A stretch of 54,240 bases of DNA from Micromonospora arida (GTDB taxonomy: Bacteria > Actinomycetota > Actinomycetes > Mycobacteriales > Micromonosporaceae): positions 1 to 54,240 of the forward strand of contig NZ_QGSY01000234.1 of NCBI RefSeq assembly GCF_003857035.1, written 5' to 3'. The notes under the pieces were generated by a model. The model was given only the letters and a program-made list of their open reading frames with translations. It ran no database searches and was not told the DNA's origin. Numbering within the stretch: position 1 is the first letter of the stretch; every line of letters begins with the position of its first letter. A program made the translations under genes and the position numbers. This document shows, in pieces, positions 9,017 through 17,719 of the stretch.

Positions 9017-9032
9017 GTGGAGCGGAGTGGAG
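9017..9032 (+). promoter_or_regulatory. Second MraZ-like box pair, opposite orientation
   Basis: Plus-strand GTGGAG at 9017-9022 and again at 9027-9032, at the same 10-bp period as the mraZ operator but pointing towards murT. It lies about 150 bp upstream of the predicted murT start and about 80 bp from the mraZ array. Function is inferred only from the motif. Confidence 0.4.
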
Positions 9033-9171
9033 GGCTCCGCCCGCCCCTCGGCGTGGTCCGCTTTCCGACATAGATCGACTCCGTCCGGGGGAGGCGGGCC
9101 CGGCCGCCAGCGCAGCCACCACGGCCGAACGGTTCACCGTCGGCGGCGATCTGGTGGGGGCGGCGGTCCGG

Positions 9172-9177
9172 TAACCT
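9172..9177 (+). promoter_or_regulatory. -10 element of murT (leaderless geometry)
   Basis: TAACCT ends 7 nt before the GTG start of murT, so the predicted transcription start coincides with the start codon. No Shine-Dalgarno sequence is needed and none is seen. Confidence 0.55.
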
Positions 9178-9184
9178 CGCTCGC

Positions 9185-10447
9185 GTGACGGACGCGAAAA
9201 TGCCCCTACGGGCCAAGGTGGCCAGCTCCGTGTCACGGACCGCCGCGGCGCTCTCCCGGGCGGCCGGCCGTGGCGACGGTTCAGTGATCGGCGGGTGGAT
9301 CGGCCTGAAGATCGACCCGGACCTGCTGGCCCACCTGTCGGCCGGGCGCGCGATCGCGCTCGTCTCCGGCACCAACGGCAAGACCACCACCACCCGATTG
9401 ACCTCCGCCGCGGTCGGCGTGCTCGGCCGGGTCGCCACCAACTCGTTCGGCGCCAACATGCCCAGCGGGCACACCTCGGCGCTGGCCAAGGCCGGCAGCA
9501 CCCCGTACGCGGTGCTGGAGGTCGACGAGCACTACCTGGCGCAGGTGCTGGAGGCGACCGAGCCGCACGTGGTCGCGCTGCTCAACCTCTCCCGCGACCA
9601 GCTCGACCGCGCCAAGGAGGTCGCCATGATGGCGCAGCTCTGGCGCGCGGCGCTGGTCCGGCACACCGACGTACGGGTGGTGGCCAACGCCGACGACCCG
9701 CTGGTCGTGTGGGCAGCCACCCCACCTGGCGACCCCGCCCGGGGCATCAACCCGCCGCACGTGACGTGGTTCAGTGCCGGCCAACGCTGGCACGACGACT
9801 CCTGGGTCTGCCCGGAGTGCGGCTCCACCATCCAGCGCTCCGGCGAGCAGTGGTGGTGCACCGGCTGCCCGCTACGCCGACCGGAGCCGCACTGGGTCGT
9901 CGAGGACGAGGGCGTGCTCGACCCCACCGGCGCCTGGCACAAGGTCTCCCTGCAACTGCCCGGCAAGGTCAACCTCGGCAACGCGGCGACCGCGCTGGCG
10001 GTGGCCGCCGAGTTCGGCGTCCGCCCGGTCGACGCGGTGTCCCGCCTCGGCATCGTCACCTCGGTGGCCGGCCGCTACGCCCAGGTCGACAAGGACGGGC
10101 GCAACATCCGGCTGCTGCTGGCCAAGAACCCGGCCAGTTGGCTGGAGGCGTTCGACATGGCCGACGAGGCGCCGACCCTGCTCTCCATCAACGCGCGCGA
10201 CCCCGACGGTCTGGACACCTCCTGGCTGTACGACGTCGACTTCGCCCCGCTCCGCGGCCGGCAGGTGTTGATCACCGGCGACCGGGCATACGACCTGGCG
10301 GTTCGACTGGACGTCAACGACGTGCCGTTCCAGCACGTCCGCACGTTCGACGACGCCCTCCGGTCGGTCCCGCCAGGGCGGCTGGAGGTCATCGCGAACT
10401 ACACCGCGTTCCAGGACATCCGAGCGGAGTTGGACCGTGTCATCTGA
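9185..10447 (+). CDS. murT: Lipid II isoglutaminyl synthase, Mur-ligase-like subunit MurT
   Basis: MurT with GatD amidates the alpha-carboxyl of D-glutamate in the lipid II stem peptide, which actinobacteria need for efficient crosslinking. The 420-aa protein has the Mur-ligase ATP loop GTNGKTTTTR (61-70) and, inserted in the central domain, a four-cysteine zinc ribbon (Cys208, Cys211, Cys224, Cys227) that distinguishes MurT from MurC-F. A C-terminal DUF1727-type region follows. The GTG start is set by the -10 box 7 nt upstream. Its 3' end overlaps gatD by 11 nt. The gene diverges from mraZ. Confidence 0.95.
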   Translation: MTDAKMPLRAKVASSVSRTAAALSRAAGRGDGSVIGGWIGLKIDPDLLAHLSAGRAIALVSGTNGKTTTTRLTSAAVGVLGRVATNSFGANMPSGHTSALAKAGSTPYAVLEVDEHYLAQVLEATEPHVVALLNLSRDQLDRAKEVAMMAQLWRAALVRHTDVRVVANADDPLVVWAATPPGDPARGINPPHVTWFSAGQRWHDDSWVCPECGSTIQRSGEQWWCTGCPLRRPEPHWVVEDEGVLDPTGAWHKVSLQLPGKVNLGNAATALAVAAEFGVRPVDAVSRLGIVTSVAGRYAQVDKDGRNIRLLLAKNPASWLEAFDMADEAPTLLSINARDPDGLDTSWLYDVDFAPLRGRQVLITGDRAYDLAVRLDVNDVPFQHVRTFDDALRSVPPGRLEVIANYTAFQDIRAELDRVI

Positions 10448-11156
10448 GAGTCTGCGCATCGTCTGGATCTACCCCGACCTGCTCTCCACCTACGGAGACC
10501 GGGGCAACGCCCTGATCCTCGCCCGGCGGGCCCGTCAGCGTGGGATGCCGGTCGAGGTGCTGGAGGTCCGCTCCGACGAGCGGCTGCCCGCGACCGCCGA
10601 CATCTACCTGGTCGGTGGCGGCGAGGACGGCCCGCAGGCGCTCGGCGCACAGCGGCTGCTGGCCGACGGCGGCCTGCACCGCGCCGTCGCGCAGGGCTCG
10701 GTGGTGTTCGGCGTCTGCGCCGGCTACCAGCTGCTCGGCACCTCGTTCTTCGCCAAGGGTGTGCAGTGCCGCGGGCTGGAGCTGCTCGACCTGCGTTCCG
10801 ACCGGGGCGAGAGCCGGGCCGTGGGCGAGCTGGCCGGTGAGATCGACCCCCGGCTGGGCCTGCCCCCGCTGACCGGTTTCGAGAACCACGGCGGCCGCAC
10901 CCACCTCGGTCCGGAGGTCTCCCCGCTGGCCCGGGTCACCGCCGGGGTGGGCAACGACGGTGCCACCGAGGGCGCGTGGCGCGGCAAGTTGCTGGGCACC
11001 TACTCGCACGGGCCGGCGCTGGCTCGCAACCCGGCCCTGGCCGACCTGCTGCTGCGCTGGGCCACCGGGGCACACCAGCTCCCGCCGTTGGACGACACCT
11101 GGTCGGACCGGCTCCGCAACGAGCGCCGCTCCGCGGTGGCCGCCGCCCGGGCATGA
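10437..11156 (+). CDS. gatD: Lipid II isoglutaminyl synthase, glutamine amidotransferase subunit GatD
   Basis: A class I (CobQ-type) glutamine amidotransferase that supplies ammonia to MurT. The 239-aa protein carries the nucleophile in FGVCAGYQLLG (Cys94) and the catalytic histidine in GTYSHGP (His191), with the N-terminal IYPDLLSTYGDRGN segment typical of GatD. Length is normal. The GTG start overlaps the murT stop, and its own stop overlaps the next ATG as ATGA, so three genes are translationally coupled. Confidence 0.95.
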   Translation: MSSESLRIVWIYPDLLSTYGDRGNALILARRARQRGMPVEVLEVRSDERLPATADIYLVGGGEDGPQALGAQRLLADGGLHRAVAQGSVVFGVCAGYQLLGTSFFAKGVQCRGLELLDLRSDRGESRAVGELAGEIDPRLGLPPLTGFENHGGRTHLGPEVSPLARVTAGVGNDGATEGAWRGKLLGTYSHGPALARNPALADLLLRWATGAHQLPPLDDTWSDRLRNERRSAVAAARA

Positions 11157-13168
11157 TCCGTGCCGTCCGGCGGCTGCTCCGGCAGCCGTCGGCCGCCCGG
11201 TTCGCCCTGCTCGTCCTGCTGATCGGCGGGTGCGGGTTACTGCTGCTGCTGGTGCCGCGGCCGGATCCGGCGCAGTTGCCGCTGGTCGCCGACCGGCTGG
11301 GCGACCTCGCCCCGGTGGCGGCGATCCTCGGTGGCGCGCTGCTGCTGGTCGCGCTGGTGCCCCGGACCTTCATCACGCTCGCCGCAGGTGCGATCTTCGG
11401 CCCGCTGGAGGGCGCCGCGTACGCCCTGAGCGCCGCGCTGGTGGCGGCGGCGATCGGTTTCACGGTCGGCCGGTTGCTCGGTCGGGAGTTCGTGGCCGAA
11501 CGGGTCCGCGGTCGCCTGGCCCGCCTCGACGGCTGGTTCGCCCGGCAGAGCGTGCTCGGTGTGGTCACCGTCCGGCTGCTGCCGATCGCCGGCTTCGGCC
11601 TGGTCAGCTACGGCTACGGCACCACCGGCGCCCGGGTGCTGCCGTTCCTGACCGGCAGCGTGATCGCGTCCGCGCCGACCGCCTTCGGCTACGCGGCGAT
11701 CGGCGCGGCGGTCAGCTCCCCCGGCCACGTCAACTGGTACGCCGCCGCCCCGGCCAGCCTCGGCCTGATCGCCAGCCTGCTCGTCCCCACCGCCGTGCCG
11801 GCACCCCCGGCCGTCGCCGCCCCGTCCGGCGGCAAGAAGGTCATCGTCCAGCTCTTCGAGTGGAACTGGCCCTCGGTGGCCAGCGAGTGCCAGAGCACCC
11901 TCGGCCCGAAGGGTTACGGCTACGTGCAGGTCTCGCCCCCGCAGGAGCACGTGCGGGGCAACCAGTGGTGGCTGGCGTACCAGCCGGTCAGCTATCGGAT
12001 CGAATCCCGCAAGGGCACCCGGGCCCAGTTCCAGTCGATGGTGAACACCTGCCACGCGGCCGGGGTCAAGGTGATCGTCGACGCGGTGATCAACCACATG
12101 TCCGGTCAGGACAACGGCGGCACCGGCTGGGCCGGCTCGTCCTACTCGCACTACGACTACCCGGGCATCTACCAGACCCAGGACTTCCACCACTGCGGGC
12201 GCAACGGCGGCGACGACATCGCCAACTACAACGACAGGTACGAGGTGCAGAACTGTGAACTGGTCAACCTCTCGGACCTGAAGACCGAGTCGGACTACGT
12301 CCGCACGAAGATCGCCTCGTACCTCAACGACCTGCTCTCGCTCGGCGTCGACGGCTTCCGGATGGACGCCAGCAAGCACATGCCGGCCGCCGACATCGCC
12401 GCCATCAGGGGCAAGCTGTCCCGCTCCGCGTACATCGTGCAGGAGGTCATTTACGGCGCCGGCGAGCCGGTCCAGCCGACCGAGTACACCGGCAACGGTG
12501 ACGTGCACGAGTTCCGCTACGGCAAGGACCTGGCCCGGGTGTTCCGCTCCGAGCGGTTGGCGTACCTGCGCAACTTCGGCGAGGGCTGGGGGCACCTGCC
12601 CACCGGAAAGGGCTCGGTGTTCGTGGACAACCACGACACCCAGCGCGACTCCGGTGGGGTGCTGACCTACCGCGACCGGGGCATCTACGCGCTGGCGAAC
12701 GCCTTCATGCTGGCCTGGCCGTACGGCTCCCCGACGGTCATGTCCAGCTACACCTTCAGCAACCGGGACGCCGGCCCGCCGTCGGACGGCGCCAACAAGA
12801 CGCTCAACGCCACCTGCTACTCCGGTTGGGAGTGCGAACACCGCTGGCCGGTGATCGCCAACATGGTCGGCTTCCGCAACGCCACCGAGGGCGCCGGCGT
12901 GGCCAACTGGTACGACAACGGCAACAACCACATCGCGTTCAGCCGCAGCGGCAAGGGCTTCCTCACCGTCAACGACGAGGACTCCGCGGTGAACGGCCGC
13001 TCCTACTACACGGGGCTGCCCGCCGGTCGATACTGCGACGTCATCCACGGCACCTACGCGGGCGGCACGTGCAGCGGACCGGTGATCACGGTGGACGGTA
13101 GCGGCTGGTTCGCGGCGAACGTGCCGGCGCACGACGCCGTGGCCATCCACATCGGCGCGCGAATCTGA
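11153..13168 (+). CDS. TVP38/DedA-type membrane domain fused to GH13 alpha-amylase
   Basis: One uninterrupted 671-aa frame joins two unrelated proteins. Residues 1-210 form a TVP38/TMEM64 (VTT/DedA-like) membrane domain with several helices and the PRTFITLAAGAIFGP-type motif. Residues 211-223 (VPTAVPAPPAVAA) look like the end of a secretory signal peptide. Residues 224-671 are a complete extracellular alpha-amylase of the actinomycete/animal type: region I DAVINH (310-315), nucleophile Asp405 in GFRMDASKH, acid/base Glu431 in VQEVIY, Asp495 in DNHDTQ, and a C-terminal beta domain. No starch-binding module is seen. The ATG overlaps gatD by 4 nt. The amylase would lie outside the membrane, either tethered by the last helix or released by cleavage near 222. 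It may be a real deletion fusion or an assembly join. Confidence 0.85.
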   Translation: MIRAVRRLLRQPSAARFALLVLLIGGCGLLLLLVPRPDPAQLPLVADRLGDLAPVAAILGGALLLVALVPRTFITLAAGAIFGPLEGAAYALSAALVAAAIGFTVGRLLGREFVAERVRGRLARLDGWFARQSVLGVVTVRLLPIAGFGLVSYGYGTTGARVLPFLTGSVIASAPTAFGYAAIGAAVSSPGHVNWYAAAPASLGLIASLLVPTAVPAPPAVAAPSGGKKVIVQLFEWNWPSVASECQSTLGPKGYGYVQVSPPQEHVRGNQWWLAYQPVSYRIESRKGTRAQFQSMVNTCHAAGVKVIVDAVINHMSGQDNGGTGWAGSSYSHYDYPGIYQTQDFHHCGRNGGDDIANYNDRYEVQNCELVNLSDLKTESDYVRTKIASYLNDLLSLGVDGFRMDASKHMPAADIAAIRGKLSRSAYIVQEVIYGAGEPVQPTEYTGNGDVHEFRYGKDLARVFRSERLAYLRNFGEGWGHLPTGKGSVFVDNHDTQRDSGGVLTYRDRGIYALANAFMLAWPYGSPTVMSSYTFSNRDAGPPSDGANKTLNATCYSGWECEHRWPVIANMVGFRNATEGAGVANWYDNGNNHIAFSRSGKGFLTVNDEDSAVNGRSYYTGLPAGRYCDVIHGTYAGGTCSGPVITVDGSGWFAANVPAHDAVAIHIGARI

Positions 13169-13174
13169 TTCGCC

Positions 13175-13216
13175 CGGGGCCTCCGGACGGCGGGTCTCGC
13201 CGAACCGGGGGCCCCG
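13175..13216 (+). terminator. GC-rich hairpin after the amylase fusion
   Basis: CGGGGCCTCCGG (13175-13186) pairs with CCGGGGGCCCCG (13205-13216), with one mismatch in 12 bp. It starts 7 nt after the stop codon. There is no U-tract, as is common for actinobacterial terminators. Confidence 0.6.
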
Positions 13217-13231
13217 AGGCATCAGCCACCA

Positions 13232-13237
13232 TAGAGT
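13232..13237 (+). promoter_or_regulatory. -10 element of the L,D-transpeptidase gene
   Basis: TAGAGT lies 6 nt before the GTG at 13244, giving a leaderless arrangement. No convincing -35 is seen. Confidence 0.5.
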
Positions 13238-13243
13238 GGTTTC

Positions 13244-14155
13244 GTGCCGTTTGACCGAAAGACTCCGTACCGTCGTCGCGGCCTCTGGGTGGCCGCCGCG
13301 ATCGGCGTACCCGCGCTGCTGGTGACCGCGCTGCTGGTCGGCCAGGCCCTCACGCCGAGCTCGACGGCCCCCGACGACCGCAACGTGGTGGCAGCCGACC
13401 CCACTCCGAGCAGTGTGGAGCAGAGCCCGGAGGAGTCGATACCGCCGGCCGCGCCCGCCCCGGACGGGTTGCCGGTGGTCGACTACGACCCCGCACCCGG
13501 AGGGTTCCCCACCGATCCGAACACCATGGACGTCACGCCGCTGGCCGACGGCGTGCACCCGACCAGACGGATCGCCGCGTACGACGCGCCCGGCGGTCGG
13601 CCGCGCGCCTTCCTCGAACCGACAATCAGCGGTGTCGAGCTGACCATGCCGATCGCCAAGCGGCGTGCCGGCTGGACGGCGGTCCTGCTGCCCTCGGCCA
13701 ACCGACGGCTCGCCTGGCTGCCGCCCGGCGGGCTCGAGACGGTGCCGCTGCGCGACCAGATCGTGGTGGAACGCAAGGTCCACCGGCTCACCTGGTACCG
13801 GGCCGGCAAGGCGGTGCGCTCCTGGAAGGTCAGCCTCGGCCAGTCGGGCCAGGAGACCCCACTGGGGCGGACCTTCATCCTGGGCCGCACCCCACCGCCG
13901 GAGGAGGTCTACGGCGGGGTGGACATCTACGCCCTCGGTTCGGTGCCCGACGACCCGGAGTCGGTGCCGTCCGGGCTGCGCGGCGCGCACATCGGGGTGC
14001 ACACCTGGTACAACGACGACGAGCTGGGCGAGAACACCACGAACGGCTGTATCCGGCTGACCCGCAGCGGTCAGCGGGAACTGCTCGCCGAGGTCCGTCC
14101 CGGCAGCAGCGTCGTCGTGGTCGACCAACTGGCCGCCCCACCGCCGACCGCCTGA
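13244..14155 (+). CDS. L,D-transpeptidase (YkuD domain), membrane-anchored
   Basis: YkuD-family L,D-transpeptidases form 3-3 peptidoglycan crosslinks or attach proteins to the wall, outside the membrane. The 303-aa protein has a basic N-terminus, one hydrophobic anchor or signal (about 14-36), a Pro-rich linker (about 50-95), an SH3-like middle section, and a C-terminal YkuD domain with His249-x-x-x-His253 and the catalytic segment TTNGCIRL (Cys269, Arg271). The -10 box just upstream supports the GTG start. It is separated by a hairpin from the upstream operon and is convergent with the response regulator gene. Confidence 0.9.
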   Translation: MPFDRKTPYRRRGLWVAAAIGVPALLVTALLVGQALTPSSTAPDDRNVVAADPTPSSVEQSPEESIPPAAPAPDGLPVVDYDPAPGGFPTDPNTMDVTPLADGVHPTRRIAAYDAPGGRPRAFLEPTISGVELTMPIAKRRAGWTAVLLPSANRRLAWLPPGGLETVPLRDQIVVERKVHRLTWYRAGKAVRSWKVSLGQSGQETPLGRTFILGRTPPPEEVYGGVDIYALGSVPDDPESVPSGLRGAHIGVHTWYNDDELGENTTNGCIRLTRSGQRELLAEVRPGSSVVVVDQLAAPPPTA

Positions 14156-14171
14156 GCACCGGCACCTACTG

Positions 14172-14804
14172 TCACTCGCCGAGCAGCCAGCCGTTCTGCT
14201 CGGCGACCCGGATCGCGTCGGCCCGGTTGCGGGCACCGGTCTTGCCGATCGCCGCGGACAGGTGGTTGCGTACCGTCCCCTCGGAGAGGTGCAACGCCCT
14301 GGCCAGGTCGGCGGCGCTCCCACCGCCCCGGGCGGTCCGCAGCACCTCGGTCTCCCGCTCGGTCAGCGGGCTGACCCCGGCGGCCAGCGTCTCCGCGGCC
14401 AGCGTCGGGTCGACCACCCGTAGGCCGGCGTGCACCCTGCGGACCGCGTCGGCGAGCTGCCGGGCCGGGGTGTCCTTGACCACGAAACCGCTCGCACCGG
14501 CCTCCATCGCCCGGCGCAGGTAGCCGGGTCGACCGAAGGTCGTCACCACCAGTACCCGGCAGGTCGGCAGCGCGGCCCGCAACGCCGCGGTGGCGGCGAT
14601 CCCGTCCAGGCCGGGCATCTCCACGTCCAGCAGGGCGACGTCGGGAGCGCTGCGTCGGGCCTCGGGCACCACCTCGTCGCCCCGGCCGACCTCGGCGACC
14701 ACTGTCAGGTCCTCCTCCAGCGAGAGCAGGGCGGCCAGCGCGCCCCGGACCAGCGCCTGGTCGTCGGCGAGCAGCAGCCGGATCGGCGTGGAACCGCCGC
14801 TCAC
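14172..14804 (-). CDS. NarL/LuxR-family response regulator (DesR-like)
   Basis: A two-component response regulator of 210 aa. The receiver domain (about 8-125) has the acidic pair at D14-D15, the phosphoacceptor Asp60 in VALLDVEMPG, and the conserved Lys in VVKDTPAR. The C-terminal LuxR-type HTH (about 145-205) has PLTERETEVLR and LHLSEGTVRNHLS. The start overlaps the kinase stop by 4 nt (GTGA type), so the pair is coupled. It is the last gene of the ABC exporter-kinase-regulator operon and probably controls that exporter. Confidence 0.95.
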   Translation of the reverse strand: MSGGSTPIRLLLADDQALVRGALAALLSLEEDLTVVAEVGRGDEVVPEARRSAPDVALLDVEMPGLDGIAATAALRAALPTCRVLVVTTFGRPGYLRRAMEAGASGFVVKDTPARQLADAVRRVHAGLRVVDPTLAAETLAAGVSPLTERETEVLRTARGGGSAADLARALHLSEGTVRNHLSAAIGKTGARNRADAIRVAEQNGWLLGE

Positions 14805-15940
14805 CGGGACTCCCCCGGCGCGTGCACCCGCAGCAGAAAGCCGTCGCCCGCCGGCCGCCGGCCGACGGTCACCACCGCGTCCAGCCGCCGCGCCCGCTCC
14901 CGCAGGCCGACCAGCCCGTGCCCGCTCGGGTCGGGTGTGGACGGGCCACGACCGTCGTCACTGATGTCGACCCGGTCCGGGTACACCCGGATCACGCAGC
15001 ACCGCGCCCCGCTGTGCCGGACCACGTTGGTCACCCCTTCCCGTACCGCCCAGCCGAACAACCGGTCCCACTCCTCCGGCAGCTCCGGCACCTCGGCCGA
15101 CACGTCCGCCGCGATGCCCGCCGCGGCCAGCGCGGAGCGGGCGCCCGCCAACTCGGCGGCCAGGCTCACCTCGCGGTACGCCCCGACCGTCTGCCGTACG
15201 TCGGCCAGCGCGGCCCGGGCCAGCGCCTCCACCTCGGAGATCTCGGTGGCGGCCCGCTCCCGGTCGACCTCGATCAGACGCCCGGCCAACTCGGCCTTGA
15301 TCGCCACCACGGTCAGCGAGTGCCCGAGGATGTCGTGCAGGTCGCGGGCAGCGCGGGCCCGCTCCTCGGCGACCGCGAGCCGGCCGATCTCCTGCTGGGC
15401 GGCCCGGAGTTCGCTGTTGCGCTGAGCCAACTGGGAGAACCCGAACATGGCGAACGAGGCGAGCAGCACGGCGAAGACGATGCCCTTCTCCGCCTCCCAC
15501 CCCGGCACCAGCCAGGACGCCAGCACCGGGGTCACCGTGCAGAGCAGCACGGTGGCCAACGCCTCCCACCGCGGCAGCAGGAACACCGCCGCCGCGGCCA
15601 CGTAGACCACGGTGGCCAGCCAGTCCCCGCCGGTGCCCGGGAGACTGGCCAGGCCCACCGCGAACAGCAGCGCCAACGCGACCCGCGCCCGGCCCACCGG
15701 GATCGGCAGCATGGACTGGCGCCGCCTGCGGGCCCACTGGAACAGCAGCACGTAGCCGATGCCGAAGACGACCAGGGCGGCCACACCGAGGATCTGTCGC
15801 CACGGCTCCGGTTGGCGCAGCGCGGTGGCGAGCGGCACGTTGAGGAAGAACAGCCAGACCGCGGCCAGCAGCCAACCGGTGAACCGCCAGTGGCGGTTCA
15901 CCGGCCAGGGCTGCCCGGTGGAGAGGTCCATCGGGTTCAC
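14801..15940 (-). CDS. Sensor histidine kinase (DesK-like, HisKA_3)
   Basis: A 379-aa membrane kinase with about five to six transmembrane helices in the first 170 residues and no obvious extracytoplasmic sensor domain, so it may sense a membrane or intramembrane signal. The dimerisation/phosphoacceptor motif is RDLHDILGHSL with His202. The HATPase_c domain shows REGVTNVVRHS and SDDGRGPS...GLVGLRERARRL. The partner is the overlapping response regulator. It lies 17 nt after the ABC permease, so kinase and exporter are probably co-transcribed, as in many drug- or lipid-stress exporter loci. Confidence 0.94.
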   Translation of the reverse strand: MNPMDLSTGQPWPVNRHWRFTGWLLAAVWLFFLNVPLATALRQPEPWRQILGVAALVVFGIGYVLLFQWARRRRQSMLPIPVGRARVALALLFAVGLASLPGTGGDWLATVVYVAAAAVFLLPRWEALATVLLCTVTPVLASWLVPGWEAEKGIVFAVLLASFAMFGFSQLAQRNSELRAAQQEIGRLAVAEERARAARDLHDILGHSLTVVAIKAELAGRLIEVDRERAATEISEVEALARAALADVRQTVGAYREVSLAAELAGARSALAAAGIAADVSAEVPELPEEWDRLFGWAVREGVTNVVRHSGARCCVIRVYPDRVDISDDGRGPSTPDPSGHGLVGLRERARRLDAVVTVGRRPAGDGFLLRVHAPGESR

Positions 15941-15957
15941 GCTAACGGTCCGGCCGG

Positions 15958-16758
15958 TCAGACCCGCGCGGTGTCCCGGCGGAACAGCCGGGCCGCGCCG
16001 ACGCCGAAGACCAGTGCCCAGACGACGAGGTTGACCACCGCCGCCATGCTCACCCCGTCGCCGGTGAGGGGAGCGCGAGCCAGCACGCCCATGCCGTACA
16101 CCGGGGTGAACTTCGCGACCTGCTGGAGCACGTCCGGCAGCACCTCGACCGGGACGAACAGCCCGCCGAACATGGCCAGCACCGCGAGGACGGGGCCGAT
16201 GATCTGCATGACGTTCTCGGCCGGCGCCAGGTAGCCGATGAACAGACCGAACGCGGCGAAGACCAGCGAGCCGAGCCAGGCGGCGAGCCCGGACAGCAGC
16301 CAGACGTACGCCGGGACGCGGACGCCTGCCGCCGTGCCCACTACAAACTCGACGACCACCGCGAGCAGGCCGAGGCTCATCGCGGTGATCAGCTTGGTCG
16401 CCACGTACGCCGCCGGGCGCAGCGGGGTGAGCCGCAGTTGCCGGCTCCAGCCCAGGGCCCGCTCGGTGGCCACCGCGCCACCGACGCTGGTCGTGGCCAC
16501 CATTGCCGCGTAGACGGCCAGGCTGATCATGATGTACGCCGTCACCGGCCGACCGTTGTCCAGTGACTGCCCGCCCTGGGGCAGGCCGAAGATGAGGAAG
16601 AAGACGCCCGGCATGATCAGCGTGAAGGCGAGGGTGCGACGGTTGCGCAGCACCCGGCGCAGCTCGATGCCCAGGGCGCCGGGAGCGAACCCGCCCAGCG
16701 CGGGCAGCCGACGGTCCGGTTCGGTGACAGCGGCGCGGGTGGGGGTGGAGGTGGTCAT
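15958..16758 (-). CDS. ABC-2 type transporter permease
   Basis: A 266-aa integral membrane protein with about six hydrophobic helices and the ABC-2 family layout. These permeases export drugs, lipids or polysaccharides. The substrate cannot be read from sequence; the family resembles daunorubicin-type (DrrB) exporters. It begins 1 nt after the stop of its ATPase partner and precedes the histidine kinase by 17 nt. The ATG at 16758 follows a purine-rich stretch inside the ATPase 3' end, suggesting translational coupling. Confidence 0.92.
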   Translation of the reverse strand: MTTSTPTRAAVTEPDRRLPALGGFAPGALGIELRRVLRNRRTLAFTLIMPGVFFLIFGLPQGGQSLDNGRPVTAYIMISLAVYAAMVATTSVGGAVATERALGWSRQLRLTPLRPAAYVATKLITAMSLGLLAVVVEFVVGTAAGVRVPAYVWLLSGLAAWLGSLVFAAFGLFIGYLAPAENVMQIIGPVLAVLAMFGGLFVPVEVLPDVLQQVAKFTPVYGMGVLARAPLTGDGVSMAAVVNLVVWALVFGVGAARLFRRDTARV

Positions 16759-16759
16759 C

Positions 16760-17659
16760 TCAGGCTCCGGTCTGCGCTGTGGTCAGGGCGAGGAAGGCGT
16801 CCTCGAGGTTGCGGGAGGTGATTTCGACGTCCCGGGCGGCGGTCCGGGTCAGCAGGTGCCGGGCGATGGCGTCCGAGTCGCCGGTCCGCACCAGCACGCT
16901 GTCGCCGCGTACCTCCACGGCGTCCACGCCGGGCAGCGCGGCGAGCGCGGCCTGGTCCGCGCCGGGCAGGGTGGCCCGCACGGTACGGCCGGCGGCCAGG
17001 TTCTTGATCTCCGCGGTGGTGCCGTCGGCGACGATGCGCCCCTGCCGGACCAGCACGATCCGGTCGGCGTACGCGTCCGCCTCGTCGAGGTAGTGGGTGG
17101 CGAAGATGACGGTCCGTCCGCGCCGGGCGTCTCGGCGCAGCGCCTGCCAGAAGTCCCGCCGCCCCTCGACGTCCATGCCGGTGGTCGGCTCGTCGAGCAC
17201 CATCAGGTCCGGGTCGGGCAGCAGGGCCAGCGCGAAGCGCAGTCGTTGCTGCTGACCGCCCGAGCAGCGCCCCACCACCCGGTCGGCGATGTCGGTGATA
17301 CCGGCCCGCTCCAGCACCTCCGCCGCCGGGCGGGTGTGCCGGTAGAAGTGGGCGGTCATCCGTACCGTCTCGCCCACGGTGAGGTCCTTGAGCAGCCCGC
17401 CGGTCTGGAGTACGGCGGCGACCCGACCTCGGGCCACCGCGTCGTCCGGGGTGCCGCCCAGGACGCGGACGGTGCCCCTGTCCGGGCGGGACAGCCCGAG
17501 CAGCATGTCGATGGTGGTGGTCTTGCCCGCGCCGTTCGGGCCGAGGAACGCCACCACCTCGCCGGGCTGCACCCGAAGGCTCAACCCGTCGACAGCGGTG
17601 ACCGCGCCGAAGCTCTTGGTGAGGCCGTCCAACTCGACAGCCGGATGCGTACTGGTCAT
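16760..17659 (-). CDS. ABC transporter ATP-binding protein (DrrA-like)
   Basis: A 299-aa ATPase with Walker A GPNGAGKTT (40-48), signature CSGGQQQRL, Walker B LMVLDEPTTGMD and switch ATHYLDEAD, followed by a C-terminal extension typical of DrrA-type exporters. The frame is open to an ATG at 17725, but I chose the ATG at 17659: the extra 22 residues are unrelated to the family, and the upstream ATG lies inside a TGACA-TT-TGTCA palindrome that looks like an operator. GGAG is present 10 nt before the chosen start. First gene of a four-gene operon. Confidence 0.93.
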   Translation of the reverse strand: MTSTHPAVELDGLTKSFGAVTAVDGLSLRVQPGEVVAFLGPNGAGKTTTIDMLLGLSRPDRGTVRVLGGTPDDAVARGRVAAVLQTGGLLKDLTVGETVRMTAHFYRHTRPAAEVLERAGITDIADRVVGRCSGGQQQRLRFALALLPDPDLMVLDEPTTGMDVEGRRDFWQALRRDARRGRTVIFATHYLDEADAYADRIVLVRQGRIVADGTTAEIKNLAAGRTVRATLPGADQAALAALPGVDAVEVRGDSVLVRTGDSDAIARHLLTRTAARDVEITSRNLEDAFLALTTAQTGA

Positions 17660-17719
17660 GCCACTGATGCTCCGGCGCGGCGTACCCCGATGCCCGGAGC
17701 GGTCGTCACGCTCCGACCG

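Noticed and set aside
10976..11152. Possible N-terminal extension of the TVP38-amylase frame
   Set aside because: It reads gatD in another frame with Ala/Gly/Pro-rich product; the ATGA overlap at 11153 is the natural start.
11237..14323. A 1028-codon open frame on the minus strand opposite the amylase fusion and the transpeptidase
   Set aside because: Antisense shadow; no domain, composition atypical.
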